Shown here piece after piece: positions 33,156-44,580 of a stretch of 64,000 nucleotides of DNA; the stretch's first letter is position 1, and every line of letters begins with the position of its first letter. The DNA comes from Kalmusia sp. IMI 367209 (lineage: Eukaryota; Ascomycota; Dothideomycetes; Pleosporales; Didymosphaeriaceae), in assembly GCA_027946365.1 (NCBI GenBank), contig JAPEUQ010000022.1, positions 485,953-549,952 on the forward strand. Direction: 5' to 3'. A program made the translations under genes and the position numbers. The notes beneath the pieces are model-generated. The model was not told the DNA's origin, ran no database searches, and saw nothing but the letters and a program-made list of their open reading frames with translations.

Positions 33156-34028
33156 ATGGATGCACTCAGTGTTTCGTGCACTGAGAACCGCGAGATCACT
33201 TCTAAAGCAAGCGGTCTCTCAGTAAATACATTCGAGACATCTTCCAAGGGTGTACGCCAATTGAGTGGCTTCCTTCGTCTTCTACGTGAGCTCCGCGACA
33301 AAATTTACTCCCACCTACACATCGGTGGTCCCGTCGACGTGCAAAGTCTTCAGTTTGAAGTCGACTCGTGGACCAGATCGATGTGGGAGCATAACGAACA
33401 GTTTGATTCTTTTGAGGCCATGGAAGATCTTTTTCCGAGGAAGATCGGTGTCCTCAGCGTGTGCAGACAAATGAGCGATGACGCTTTATACGTTCTATAC
33501 GGATGCAGCCAGTTCATCCTCCTTATCGACGGCGGTGCCCATGACAAATTCATGAAGTTTGGATCCGATAATATACGGCGTATTGGCTACTTAAGAATTG
33601 TCGCACAGCCCATGGGAATTTGTTACCCGGACACGATCAAGTTCGATTCTCGGGTCTGGATTCCGCTTCTTACAGATCTGGACCGGCTTTGTCTCGTCGT
33701 GCAGCAGCCGCTGCGGGTAGGGGGGTACTATAATGCGCCTAGTCTTAAAGAGGACATGCAAGAATGGATGGTTTGGCTAGAATCGATTTTACGATACCTC
33801 GCTCGGAATATCGCGAAGACGACTATTGTGGAGGTTGATGATAACGGTTTGGAAGAGACGGGCAAACTCTTGCAAAAATGCTTCCCTGCTAGTTACGAAA
33901 AGGTACAGACTATGACCGGTGATAGAATTTTCATGAGACGGGAGTTCTCGTGGGAGTCTGATTACTGGGATGATGATAGCGGTATGAACTTCTCTAATGG
34001 TGGTATGGGCGACGATAGGTCTGATTAA
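33156..34028 (+). CDS. F-box/2EXR-like hypothetical protein
   Basis: 290 residues from ATG 33156; an in-frame ATG at 32979 would add 59 residues of poor quality. FLRLLRELRDKIYSHL near residues 39-54 matches the short helical opening (F..LP.ELR.KIY..L) of the large F-box-like/2EXR/DUF7730 families of Pleosporales, except that the usual Pro reads Leu. IGVLSVCRQMSDDALYVLYG is the second conserved block (LL.VCRQ...EA..VLYG). The C-terminus is acidic and Gly/Asn-rich (DDDSGMNFSNGGMGDD). No ubiquitin-ligase role can be shown. The family is expanded and largely uncharacterised. Confidence 0.72.
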   Translation: MDALSVSCTENREITSKASGLSVNTFETSSKGVRQLSGFLRLLRELRDKIYSHLHIGGPVDVQSLQFEVDSWTRSMWEHNEQFDSFEAMEDLFPRKIGVLSVCRQMSDDALYVLYGCSQFILLIDGGAHDKFMKFGSDNIRRIGYLRIVAQPMGICYPDTIKFDSRVWIPLLTDLDRLCLVVQQPLRVGGYYNAPSLKEDMQEWMVWLESILRYLARNIAKTTIVEVDDNGLEETGKLLQKCFPASYEKVQTMTGDRIFMRREFSWESDYWDDDSGMNFSNGGMGDDRSD

Positions 34029-34877
34029 CAATGAAGACATGATAATATCGATGTATTGATTTGCTGGTACGGTTTCGCCTATAGAGCTCTTTCTCACCAG
34101 TCCGCACGTAAGACAAAGAAAGGTTTGCTCTCAAAGACCTTGAAGAACGAAATCAGAGGCTGTTGGGCTCCTAGATCATTTGAATTTTTGATATAGATAG
34201 ATGTCAATGCGATGAGGTGATTAGAGCGGATTTGGGTTGAGCGGGGTTCAGGCGGTGCACAGTTTTGAAGTGAGTGAGCGATTCCGGCGTACAGGCGGGT
34301 TTGGTTCTTATGTACGGGGTAGGCGTGCGGGGCAGGCTTGAGACTGCCTGAGACTGCCTAAGACCCGTCGAATCCTCCAGAGCAGCTCGCGATTTGACCC
34401 CGCCGCAACCCTTGCACGGCCTGCTAGTACTCACTCTTCGACGAAGTCCGAGTTGCTTCGCATTGAGAAACGCAGACCACTTGGTGAGCCAACAGAGGCT
34501 ATATCTCCAGCGCGCAGCAGAGTCGCAAGAGTTGGTTTTGTAAGTATACATGGGCAACGTAAGCGGTATAACGCTGCTTGGATTGCTTTAGCGGTTGCCT
34601 AGCCCCGCATACTTGATATGACAGGGAGGATATTCCGCGTCACTGCATCCTACCTCCCTTCTTTCCAGCTTGAAAGGGAGACGTCCATAAGGAACACGCA
34701 CAATATCTCTTCCTCCTATGAGTCGTAATAGAGGCGGGGCTAGAACTATATCGCGGTCGTTTCGCCAAACATACGAACGAGTCTTGCCCGAGAAGCCAAT
34801 CTAGGGGAGATTTCATTCGAAGTGGGTTCGAATTACGTTCGGCTCTACCACGAACGACGTGCTGATATACACGATTA
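34029..34877. other. Intergenic, no supported gene
   Basis: A minus-strand open frame at 34204-34557 has no family features. CTTGAGACTGCCTGAGACTGCC at about 34338-34359 contains a short tandem word. Part of this stretch may be the eroded 5' end of the CCCH relic. Confidence 0.35.
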
Positions 34878-36206
34878 TATGAACTTCTGAAGGAGCTGGA
34901 CTGTACAAAGGCCGCATTGAAGCAGACGAAGCTTGATCTGAACAACGGGTGCGAGGCGAGAAGGCGACTTCAGCAAGAGGTCCAGGAGAGTGGGGAGTGG
35001 AAAGGACGACATGCAAGACGGCCGTTCGCGGTCACGTTGATCGATGCGGACGCGGATGACTACGTGGAAAGTATACTTACCGATAATCAGGCTCTGGAGT
35101 AGCGTGACTAAGTCACAGCGTCGTAGTTTCATGATAGCTTCATCTAGAGGGGAGCGAAAGGCGGCGAATATGCGACCGACGCGCTCTTGGCTACGTTACA
35201 GCACTATGTGCGAGGAGTTACGACTGAGCTCAACGGGATAGACATCCTGGTGAGGGCTTTTGCGAACGTGAGTGGGCTAGCTGTATCACTCGAGCGTGAT
35301 GGTAGGTTGAAAGACGCGGGCCAGTTAAGGGCGTTTGCCACTGGTTTCAGCAGACGCTAGGCGTTTTTCAACTTTGTGGATGTTGGGGCCGGAAAGGAAC
35401 GGGATGGTCATAAAGTTGGGGGTGAAACGTCAATTTCATTTTTCTCTTTTGCTCTTGCCTCCTTCATCAATTCAATCTCTGCGTTCTAATTCTGATGGTA
35501 GCATCCCAGAGAGTATGAGGTTTTTCCTGGACAATTTCTAGTGTAAACACGTTGTGCTCGCGTGTGGGCATGATTCCGGTTACGCACCATCTCTGGGGGA
35601 GTGCGTAGGAGATAGGAAGGCTGCAGTGCGCATCACGCTGTTAGGGGGAAGGCCGTTCCCGAGAGAAATCAGAGACTTAGGCCATGAGCAGACGCGATTT
35701 AGTTCGGTATTCAATTCGGTCACGCAGCCGGCGGTGCCGACTGATTTGCCAGAACCGGCTCGGGGACGGAGTGGTGCTACGATGACAGTCTTGGCACCCC
35801 TGACTGACCGTGGCGACGACGTTGGGCGATCGGCGAAAGGGCGGAGGGTGCCGGGAACACCGTTAAAGTAGCACTATAATCCCCAGGTACAGTCGGATAG
35901 GCTGTGGCTAGTATTGACAGGTATAAGCGGGCGTCGGGTTGATAGACCGCTGAACGTGAAAGAGGGGTTGTTGAGAGGATCAAGAAGAAGGCTTTGTGCT
36001 ATTACTTCTTCCTCCGTGGAGAATGTATTTGAGAGAAGTGTGATCGTAACCATACACATCGACATCTCATGGCTGATGAGTTTGATGCGCTGTGGTGGCT
36101 GGCGCGACAGGGGCGGTATTTCAAGAGCCGGAAGGCGGATCGAGACGCTATCAATGATTGTTCAGATACAATGTGCGTTTATGGCCATAAAGGTGGGGAT
36201 GTATAA
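34878..36206 (+). pseudogene. CCCH zinc-finger protein (DUF7923-type) relic
   Basis: Pieces in order match a fungal CCCH family. They are a coiled-coil LLKELDCTKAALKQTKLDL, RRPFAVTLIDADADDY, then in another frame ALLATLQHYVRGVTTELNGID, LVRAFANVSGLAVSLERDGR, TAG at 35358, AFFNFVDVGAGKERDGHKV, TAG at 35539, CKHVVLACGHDSGYAPSLGE, ITLLGGRPFPREIRDLG, and after further shifts CYYFFLRGEC, TGA at 36030, EKCDRNH (a C-x8-C-x4-C-x3-H finger, one residue short), and FDALWWLARQGRYFKSRKADRD to TAA 36204. The two TAG codons stand where Gln (CAG) is expected. With at least three stops and several frameshifts it is dead. Family proteins are presumed nucleic-acid binding. Confidence 0.85.
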
Positions 36207-36946
36207 TGGAGTTTACAATTTCTTTAGACGGAAGGAAGATATGAAGGACGGAACAATTGAGATGTAGTACGCTTTTTTAAATAGTACGATTTTTAAATGG
36301 GGCTTGGTCGTGGTGTTTGATTAGGTGTACTTCAGATGATAGTAAATCAATTCGATAACTTGGAAACGCCCAATCATCATGCTATCAAGGTATGGCATTG
36401 CAGGAGAATGAAGACGGGCGACTCAATTCTGGATCTAACCTAGCAAGCTTGATCAACATCGTCCATCAAGACGCTTAATAGCCTTGCCCGCTATGCAATG
36501 CTAAGATTTTATGACTAGAGACATGTTGCCGAATTAAAGTAAAGCCCCTGTCTGCATGGCGGAAAACCATGTGTACTCTAACGTCAAATTATTTGGACCA
36601 AGGAAAAAAGCCCTGTATATCGAATATTGAAACTTTTGATGAAGACAATGTTTATGTCATGCTCCATATTGCGTCCTTATGAATTTTCCTTCGAGAACTA
36701 ATAAACCCGAAAAAGCTTCGGTGCGAAAGAACCAATGGACCAAATTGTGCGCAAGTGACCAATAGTACTCATCACGTTTACTCTCGATCCACATATGCTA
36801 GTTCCACTCTCGTCGTCAGGCCATCTTCGAACGCATTTGGTACCATATGCTCAGGGACCGGAAAATCATTGAAAGTATCATTTTCAAAGAAATCGAAAAT
36901 TGAACCTCGGTGAAGCCCTTGATCTGTGAACGTAGCTGGGATACGC
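36207..36946. other. Intergenic, no supported gene
   Basis: A minus-strand frame (36778-37023) contains GSIFDFFENDTFNDF and VPNAFEDGLTTRVEL and might be a lost or alternative C-terminal exon of the membrane-protein gene. No frame-keeping intron joining it was found. Confidence 0.3.
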
Positions 36947-38025
36947 TTACGCTGGATTCCGCATAATCGTCTCGACATTGGATGAATGATTGATGCCGAC
37001 CAAGGGGCTACCGCCAAAATCAATGGCTTCTGAGCGGCGCTGTTGGTGGGAATCTATCTCTTCCCACGTTTGAGGCAGATCACCGTAACAGGGTGTCTGA
37101 AGAGTATTTATGTCCTGTAAGTAACTTCCAATACGGCCGTCCTTATAAGCGCGCAGTCGATCCACGGCAGTCTTGAAGTCATCTAGTATAACACAGTCCA
37201 TAAGACACTTAAATACAGATGATACTTTCCAGAAAGGATTGATACCACTCGGAAGCCCAAGGTTGAGGGTATTCGTCACGGTAATAATATCAAGAACGAA
37301 GAACACAACGCTCAGAAATGCAGCAAGCATCATAATTCCGAACCGTGGGGAGGTAGTGATGATTTCTTTAACAGTCATCTCGTACTGAGTCTTAATCTTC
37401 CAGAAGAGGATCGAGTTGGCAAAAATCCACCAAGGATCCCTACAAAGAGCTTCCCAAGGCCTTGTTTTAAGGAAGAGTTCGTTACGTCCGTGGAAATAGG
37501 CGAAATTTGCATAGACCTCCATGACCCAGTATGATTGGGCAAGGATAAGTGTCCAGATGAAGAGGTGGCTGCCAGCACGCGGAAGGAATGGCTTGACCTT
37601 CATCCAAGCTACAACGTTGTGTAGTGACCACGATGCGTCTAGGAGCATCCCACCAACCGAGAGCCACCAGGAGTAAGCGGGAGAGGGTAAAAAGAGCCAG
37701 AAGCCGCGCCATACGGCAAGTAAGAGCTGATTGTATATTAGTTTGATTGGATAGGTTCTCATTTCCCATTCCTTACTTCAAGAAGAACAAGCTGGCATTC
37801 TGATTAGCATCGCCCGATTTGATATTCTTGGTACCCCACCTTGTGCAGCAACACACCTTTGCGCATATTCGCAATTGTGATGCAGCCCATAATGACAAGA
37901 GCTCCAACTAGGTACCCAGAAGACCAGGCTTCAAGAGTAAGACCGTCTGCAGTCGTAGGCTTTTGCACAACACCGCGCTTCTCCAGTGCGCAGAAGACAG
38001 ACCCTTCTTTCACTAGCAGCTTCAT
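36947..38025 (-). CDS. Polytopic membrane protein of unknown function, three exons with a 15-nt microexon
   Basis: Exons 38025-37840, 37791-37777 and 37726-36947 give 326 residues with all junctions in phase 0. Exon 1 has a hydrophobic segment SGYLVGALVIMGCITIA and ends at LLHK. The 15-nt exon 2 supplies LVLLE. Exon 3 continues LLLAVWRGFWLF. Further membrane segments are HLFIWTLILAQSYWVMEVY, DPWWIFANSILFW and FGIMMLAAFLSVVFFVLDI, making about five to six. A cytosolic tail holds ILDDFKTAVDRLRAYKDGRI, a motif I associate with uncharacterised Pleosporalean membrane proteins. Intron 2 is canonical (GTAAGG, AACTAAT branch, CAATCAG). Intron 1 has the weaker donor GTGGGG, TGCTAATC branch and GCCAG. 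No function can be assigned. Confidence 0.75.
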
Positions 38026-39963
38026 TTAAATGACGTAAACTAGAGAATGACGGAACAGAATGATTCTTGACAAGTTAAAGCTGATAGAATGGATGAAAAG
38101 CGGAAAAGGCTAAGTCAGTGTGATAAAGGGCCAATGCAGTCGAAAATGCCAGACACAGTCAGAATCATTCGTTGCCGCTCTCTTTTTAAGCAATACCTAC
38201 CCCAATTCCAGGCGCATATCTGTAGGAACGATGATGGAGATGTAAGACAGCAGACTGCATCCGCTAGCACCGCATTCAGCAATGACTCAAGGCGAGCTGT
38301 CTCACGGGCGCTGTTGCCGATACGAACTAAAGCTAGACTAGCCTTTGCACGACGGTTGCCTTGTCCCGAACCTCTAGGCATATCTGAACGTCTCACCGCT
38401 TTGTATCCTGATAATTCACTTGTGTGGCCTTTTCCGTGTTCTTATTCGATTTATTGTTATGTCCACAAAATGACATCATTATACTTCATGTCTTATCTTG
38501 AATGCCTCGAGTTTTTGGACATGGCGATATCGAAAAGCCGCACCCTTGCAGATACACATTTATGAGGCGGATCTTGACTGTTCACCTGCACGACGTAACG
38601 TAAGACATTTGCTGCGGATGCTCATATAGTGTGCGAGCACAGTTGCACAAGCTGCATCAAAATATAGAATCAAGAGCGGAAGGTTTCCGTATGAGAAACG
38701 ACGAGGTGCGGGCGCAGCCCGCAGGAGACAAAGAAGAGTGCGTGGTGTAACATCACGATGGCTAATACAGTCACGTGCGCGGCTGGAACCGGGATTGTGT
38801 GTAGTGCTCCACCAGCGAACACGGAGGTAAAAAGAAATACAATCCTACTCAACCACTTGCTACAATACACATAGTAGTTATCATACTTCGCGACATCGCG
38901 AGAAAGTGGCGCTTGCAGCAGCGGTGGCATACGGATTTGAAGAATGATGTTCGACATTGGGTATGTATTTCACTAATTCAAGGCATTTGCAGTTATCGAA
39001 TCATACAAACAATACAAAGAACGCCCAGTTTGATTCCGAACAGTAATTAGAATCTCAGATTGTAGGGCCGAATATCGGAGTGAACCAGGATCCCGCGCGG
39101 CCTGTCTCCGAGCGGGCGGCGGCGCTTCCCTGCAGGATGAGTGCAGCTCCCACTTGGTCGGTTCGCGAACCCGACCGTTCGGGCCCTAGGTTTTAAGCGC
39201 CTGCGCGGCTCGAAAATCCGACCGATCGGGCCCTAAGACTGCATGGCATGATCCTTGCTCAAGCGGTGGACACTTCTGCACGACATTCCCGTGCAGCTTC
39301 TAGCGTCGTGCCCCGCTTTTGACCCCTGCGGAATGCCCCCACGCTGAAACATGTCGTACATTAGCGTGACGTCCGACATTTGATGATCGCCAAGACGCGC
39401 ACACTCGCTTAGGTAGGAGTCTGCATGCAGTATGCGTGGGCTGCATTAAAATGCTGACGTAGAATGTAGGGTCCCTTGCACTTGCAGTTTCCCCTTTCGG
39501 CAAGCTGCCGAGCTTTCATCCCACGGCACCCCCCTGTCTCGTTCAACTTGAGCTTAGACTTGCTGGGTCTAGTTCGATATTCTGTGCCCCGTTTCCCTTC
39601 GAGCCACAGAAATGATCCAAGCAGTCAATCGCCTCAGCCACACGACCTAGCCACCTCGCTTGGCGACACCGGTACCTCGTATTGCTTGCATGGGCTATAA
39701 AAACGTAATCGACATAATTCATTCATGGTTGAATTAAGTCGATCGTATCATTGGCTGCAGGATGTTTCTATACATGTGTGATCTCAGAGAGTAATCTCAC
39801 CACCACAGTTGCTTTTATTTGATCTTTTCACGATCCTCAATTGTAAAGAATGTAGCATGCAGCTGAGATGTTCTAGATCAAATACGAAAAAACTGAAAAC
39901 CCTATAAGCATGGTCACACCAGTGATTAAGGATCTATCTGCATGCTGCTGGAAAGGGAGCAGG
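38026..39963. other. Intergenic, no supported gene; GC-rich repeat pair
   Basis: 1.9 kb without recognisable coding motifs on either strand. At 39170-39190 and 39217-39238 there is a direct repeat CCGACCG(T/A)TCGGGCCCTA(G/A)G, offset 47 bp, within a GC-rich patch that also contains the palindrome GGTTCGCGAACC. Confidence 0.4.
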
Positions 39964-40254
39964 CTATGCAACAGTCTCTCGAGGCAACGCTTGTTGCCGC
40001 TGTAGCGAGGCTTCTAGCCGTTTGCATCTGATGCTCTGCTTAGTAAATCGCGCAGAGCGTTGAAGCCCGCTCCATTTCCAAGCAACAACGCCACAACATC
40101 GTTCTGTATGCGATATAGAGTCCCCTGTAGCGCGATGGCCTCGAGCACCAACGTCGGCTACGTGTGTAAGCAATATCTCTACCACCTCTTCATTACCCTT
40201 ATATGCGGGTTTCATCTGTGGCGTTTTCGCTTGCAAGAGCAGAAAGTCCTTTAG
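39964..40254 (-). pseudogene. Ankyrin-repeat relic
   Basis: The minus strand reads WREAELKDFLLLQAKTPQ, KGNEEVVEILLTHVADVGARGH, and after a frameshift LYRIQNDVVALLLGNGAGFNAL, then RDLLSRASDANG and a stop. GNEEVVEILL..GADV and NDVVALLLGNGA are the second-helix signatures of two consecutive ankyrin repeats. The shift between them and the stop indicate decay. No N-terminal effector domain (NACHT, kinase) is seen, so the parent protein cannot be named. It lies within about 450 bp of the AT-rich boundary. Confidence 0.7.
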
Positions 40255-40679
40255 CTCTGCTTCTCGCCATTTCCATTTCCCTTGCTTCCCTTGTTCGTCA
40301 CGGCAACAGGGAGGAAAGCGTTCGTGTAGAAGATCTTTTTAGAGCAGCTGGTATGTTATCGAGCACAGCATGACTAGAGGCATATTCTCAAGCTCTCCGC
40401 TTCTTGCATTGAAGAAGTATGCAACAGCAAAACGATCGTCAAAAAAACTAAGTGATGCTATCAGATATATCTCATCAACGTCGACTTCCCTGCTCCTGGC
40501 TTACCCTTGATCCGCAACACCCCTTCGCGGCTCCGAAGGCCGCTTCGATCGCGCGCCACTGCTGGAACCCCGAGGTCTGAAACATCCACTCGCACGTGTC
40601 TCGATTAGCAGTGACTATGTCCTAGCGTCGTACGTCTATGATGGCAAAGCTTAGAGACCTTAAACATCTTAATAAAATT
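40255..40679. other. Last balanced-composition stretch before the AT-rich block
   Basis: About 420 bp with no supported gene. Ends with AATAAAATTAGTCTC where composition changes abruptly. Confidence 0.4.
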
Positions 40680-41520
40680 AGTCTCTATTAATAGTATATT
40701 TCTATCGACAGCATTACGAGGCGGTTGAATCTATACTAACTACATGACTCATTACTACTCATAGCAATAACAGCAGCACCAATAAAAATAATAAATAGTA
40801 ATAATAAATAGCCCTATACTTATATTTACGTTTATTTATTATAATATTATAAAAATTTAGTAATAAATATTACTTAGTATTAATAATTAATTACTATTTA
40901 CTAATTTATTAGATTACTAGATAAATAATATAGAATTAATATAATAGTCTATAATATATTATATTATAGAAAATAGATAAATTACTACTAGATTATATAT
41001 ATATAATAGATTCTTTTTTATCTTAATAATTTAATTATAGAAATATTTAGTCTATTTAAATAAAGTATAAAAAGAGATTATTTAATATTAATCTTTTTTA
41101 ATAATTAAAGACTTTATAAAACTTTTAACTATTAAATATCTTTAATAAAATTATATTATAATATAATTACTTAATTACTAATTTAGTAATTAAAATAAAA
41201 TCTATAATTTATATATTCTAAAATATTAAATTTATAGAATATATAAATTATAAATTATAAAACTATTTTTATTTTTTTATAAAGATAATATAAGACTTTA
41301 TATAAATTATATATTATAAATCTAGTATTTTAAAATATTTAAATTCTAAAAATTTTCTTAATTATTAAATTAATAATTAAGTAATTACTTTAGACTACTA
41401 TATTAAAAATATAATAACTAAGTCTTAATTATTTAATTATATAGTAATTATTAAACTTTTTATAATACTAGAACTCTATTAGTATTTAGACTAAATCTAA
41501 GACTTTTAGTATATCGTCTA
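40680..41520. repeat. Extremely AT-rich, RIP-like degenerate repeat
   Basis: About 840 bp almost entirely A/T with TA-rich words and stop codons in all frames. It is the expected end product of RIP on a transposon, but too eroded to name. Boundaries are sharp on both sides. Confidence 0.7.
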
Positions 41521-42543
41521 CATTACATTAGCATCGAGAAATCTACATACGTAGGCAAGAACTCCACGCTAGTTAATGTCGTACGTACCGCTAAAAAATT
41601 GATTCTGTCCAACGTATTGTCGACCGCTGCTGCTCTTGTTGTTGCTCTTGTTGTTTGAAGTTCCGCTGCTGATGTTCATGTTGATCGTGCCAGAACTATG
41701 TTGACCAACATCCCGGGCGTGTCTTCTTGTATCGATGGTGCCAGCGTCAACTACCCTTCCACGGCCTTGGCAAGCTTCCCGACTGCTGCCGCCGTGTGAG
41801 GTTTGGCAGCATTCCTATCATCAGATTCTTCTCATCGCTATCCTCGCCCGGCACGCGTGCAATCCGAGATAGCGGTCCTGCCACGAAATTCTAGCATGTG
41901 GGACCACCCTCCGAAACACAGTCCCGAGATGCAACGCTTTCTCCATACAGCATTCCAGTGTAGGCTGCCGCTCCCTGCAGACTTCGTCGTCTATGCCGGT
42001 CGTACTCGTGTGCGTCTGGATGTTTCGAAGGGCATCCCGTACTATGTATAGTAGCTAAGTGCTTTCACGGAACACTTTCGGGATGTTGTGGGCGTGTTTG
42101 ACGTCGCGGTAGAGTTTCGCGACTGTGTCGAGCACTGTGATGATGCTAGCCACCAGATCTCCAACGAGGCTGGCTTGAGCGCCTATCTAGTGTAGGATCG
42201 AGAGAACCTTACGATAGTGTTTAGTCGTCGATACATGTCTTAGTGTAGGCATACTTACCGATCTATCAAGGCAGCGATAGCAGGAGCCAGAATACACAGT
42301 TGGGAGCGTTGCGCCGGTGTGAGTCTTTGGAATAGGCAAGGCAGCTGAACTCGCGAAAGCGGGGTAGCCAAGCTGCCAAGCTGCTCCACGAAACCAATCC
42401 CTGCCAGCCCGCGCCCTTGTTCTCAATGTCTTTCGCGCATGCGCACAAGACTGCAGCCCGTCTGATTGATTGCCGATGTGAGTGTTACAGTAATCCATTG
42501 GTGTGCCATTGGGTATTAATACCTGTAGCTCCCGGGAAGTGAC
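41521..42543. other. Island of normal base composition inside the AT-rich block
   Basis: About 1 kb of balanced composition between two AT-rich blocks. Short frames (41803-42051 plus; 42187-42498 minus) have no recognised family. It is either unique DNA trapped between transposons or a piece that escaped RIP. Confidence 0.45.
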
Positions 42544-42700
42544 TGTTAAAGCCTGACTCGAGGTAGCTAGTCCTAAGGGGTTAGAGGTTGATTCTCAGGC
42601 AAGAGTATAATTGGAGAAAGAGAATAAGAAGCTAGAGAATCTAAGAGATAGATTACTAACTTATTCTAAGGTTATAACTTAGGTTAAATATAAACTTATT
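42544..42700 (-). mobile_element. Inverted LTR fragment of the chromovirus family
   Basis: Starting with TGTTAAAGCC at 42544, this is the reverse complement of the last 150 bp of the LTRs at 42945-43096, 44820-44970 and 50830-50981. It retains more C and G than those copies, so it is less mutated. Its outer TG end is intact. The inner extent is unclear. Confidence 0.7.
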
Positions 42701-42944
42701 AGGTAAATTTATACTTAGGTTATATATTATTATACTATTAGGATTCAGGAATTCACAAGTATAAATGAATAAAAGATAAGCCACTATACTAATATATATT
42801 TACCTAAGCATAGTTAAGTACGTAATCTACTTAGCTACTCCCTAAACTAAGTAACCAAGCTAGTTATATAATCTACTTAGCTACTTAGGTAACTAAGTAA
42901 CTAATTAACATATATATATAGGAATATAAGAATTCCCTATAGAC

Positions 42945-43605
42945 TCTTATATTTAATCTAAGTTATAACCTTAAAATAAGTTAATAATTTATTTTTTAGA
43001 TTCTTTAGCTTTTTTTATTATCTTCCTAACTATACTTCTACCTAAGAACTAACTACTAACCTCTTAAAACTAGCTATTCTAAGTTAGACTTTAACATCTT
43101 AAAAACCCTTAATATAAGTATAAATAGAACCTCTATCTCTAGCTAAAACTATAGTATAGATTCTATTAATAATAAGATTATAAAATCTAATCTCTTTTAT
43201 AAAGTATATTTTTAAATTAATAACTAGCTTCTTTAGTTAAATCTATACTTCTTTAATAACCTAAATCTAAAAAAATAATAGAAAAGTAATTTTTACTTTA
43301 TATTTTATATAAGATAATACTTTTAAATAGATTCACCCTTATATATATTAATATCTAGGAGAAGAGAATATTAAAGATAATATAATAAACTATATTATTA
43401 AAGATTATAATAATTTTAAAATTAAGATTAAATAATTTTTTAAAATCTCTAATAAATAATCTATTACTAAAAAAGCTATTTAATATCTTAAATAAATAAG
43501 ATCTACTATAGAGTATACTACTAAATTTAAAAATACTCTAATTAAATAGACTAGAATAATATCTCTCTTATTAATATATATTAATAAGAATTTAAAGATT
43601 TAGTA
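42945..43605 (+). mobile_element. Old Ty3/gypsy copy 2, left piece (LTR end and gag start)
   Basis: The LTR 3' part ends with TTTAACA at 43096. The sequence then parallels 44971-45480 of copy 1 (leader and gag region) with many transitions. It breaks at AAGATTTAGTA (43595-43605), the duplicated target of the element that follows. It resumes at 51241. Confidence 0.75.
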
Positions 43606-44580
43606 TTATTATACTAGATTTATAGTAGAAGGTGTAATAATTAAAAAGAATAGTAAATAATAAAATAGTAGCGGTTTCTCTTCTACTTTATAACTTAAGA
43701 AAATATATAAAAGAGAATAATATAAAGGATTTATACTTTAGTAAATTTATTAAATTAATCTAATAAGATTATCTAAGTAAGACTTAACGTATACTCTAAT
43801 TAAAAGTTATTTAACTTAAATAAAGAGAAAGGATATAGTATATATATTATCTATTAAGAATAAGTCTATTATAGTAGTAATTATATTAAGTTATAGTCCT
43901 TCCTTTATTAATAAATTATCATAAATAGTAATCTCTTCACCTTATTAAAATATTCTTCTTCTTCTCTACTAGACTAGATATACTATATAAGCTATATAAT
44001 TTTATATTAATAACTATTATTTATATATTATCTAGCTTCTACTTTATCTATAAAAATTTTATATATTAAAATTAATTTTATTATCTAACTATCTACTATT
44101 AGTCCTACTATCTTTTTATAGATAATAATATATATATTAGAGTCCTTATAGATTTTATATAATATATATATAGAGTCTAGTTAGAAATAGTTATATTATA
44201 TAAAGATTATAGAATTATCCACCTAGTCTATAAAATGCTTAAAAAGTAATATAAGAGAGGTAGTAGAAAACTCTATACTTAAATATAGAGTAGACGCTTA
44301 AGGTATATAAACTAGAATAAATAATAATAGTAAATCTAAAAATATAAATATAATTACTTTTAATAGATATATAATATTATTATAAAGATAGAAGCTTTAG
44401 AGTATTATATATTAAATAAATACTAAAGATATTATTCTAGTAATAGAAAATAATAATTAGAAATTTATCTATAAATTATTAGGTAATAAGAGTATTATCT
44501 AGATATATAAAATTCTTTTTAGTATAGTAAAGTTAGACTAAACATACTACTTAAATAATAATAATAATAAGATAGTAGAT

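Noticed and set aside
41803..42051. 82-codon frame in the composition island
   Set aside because: No recognisable domain, no splice partners; reported only as part of the island.
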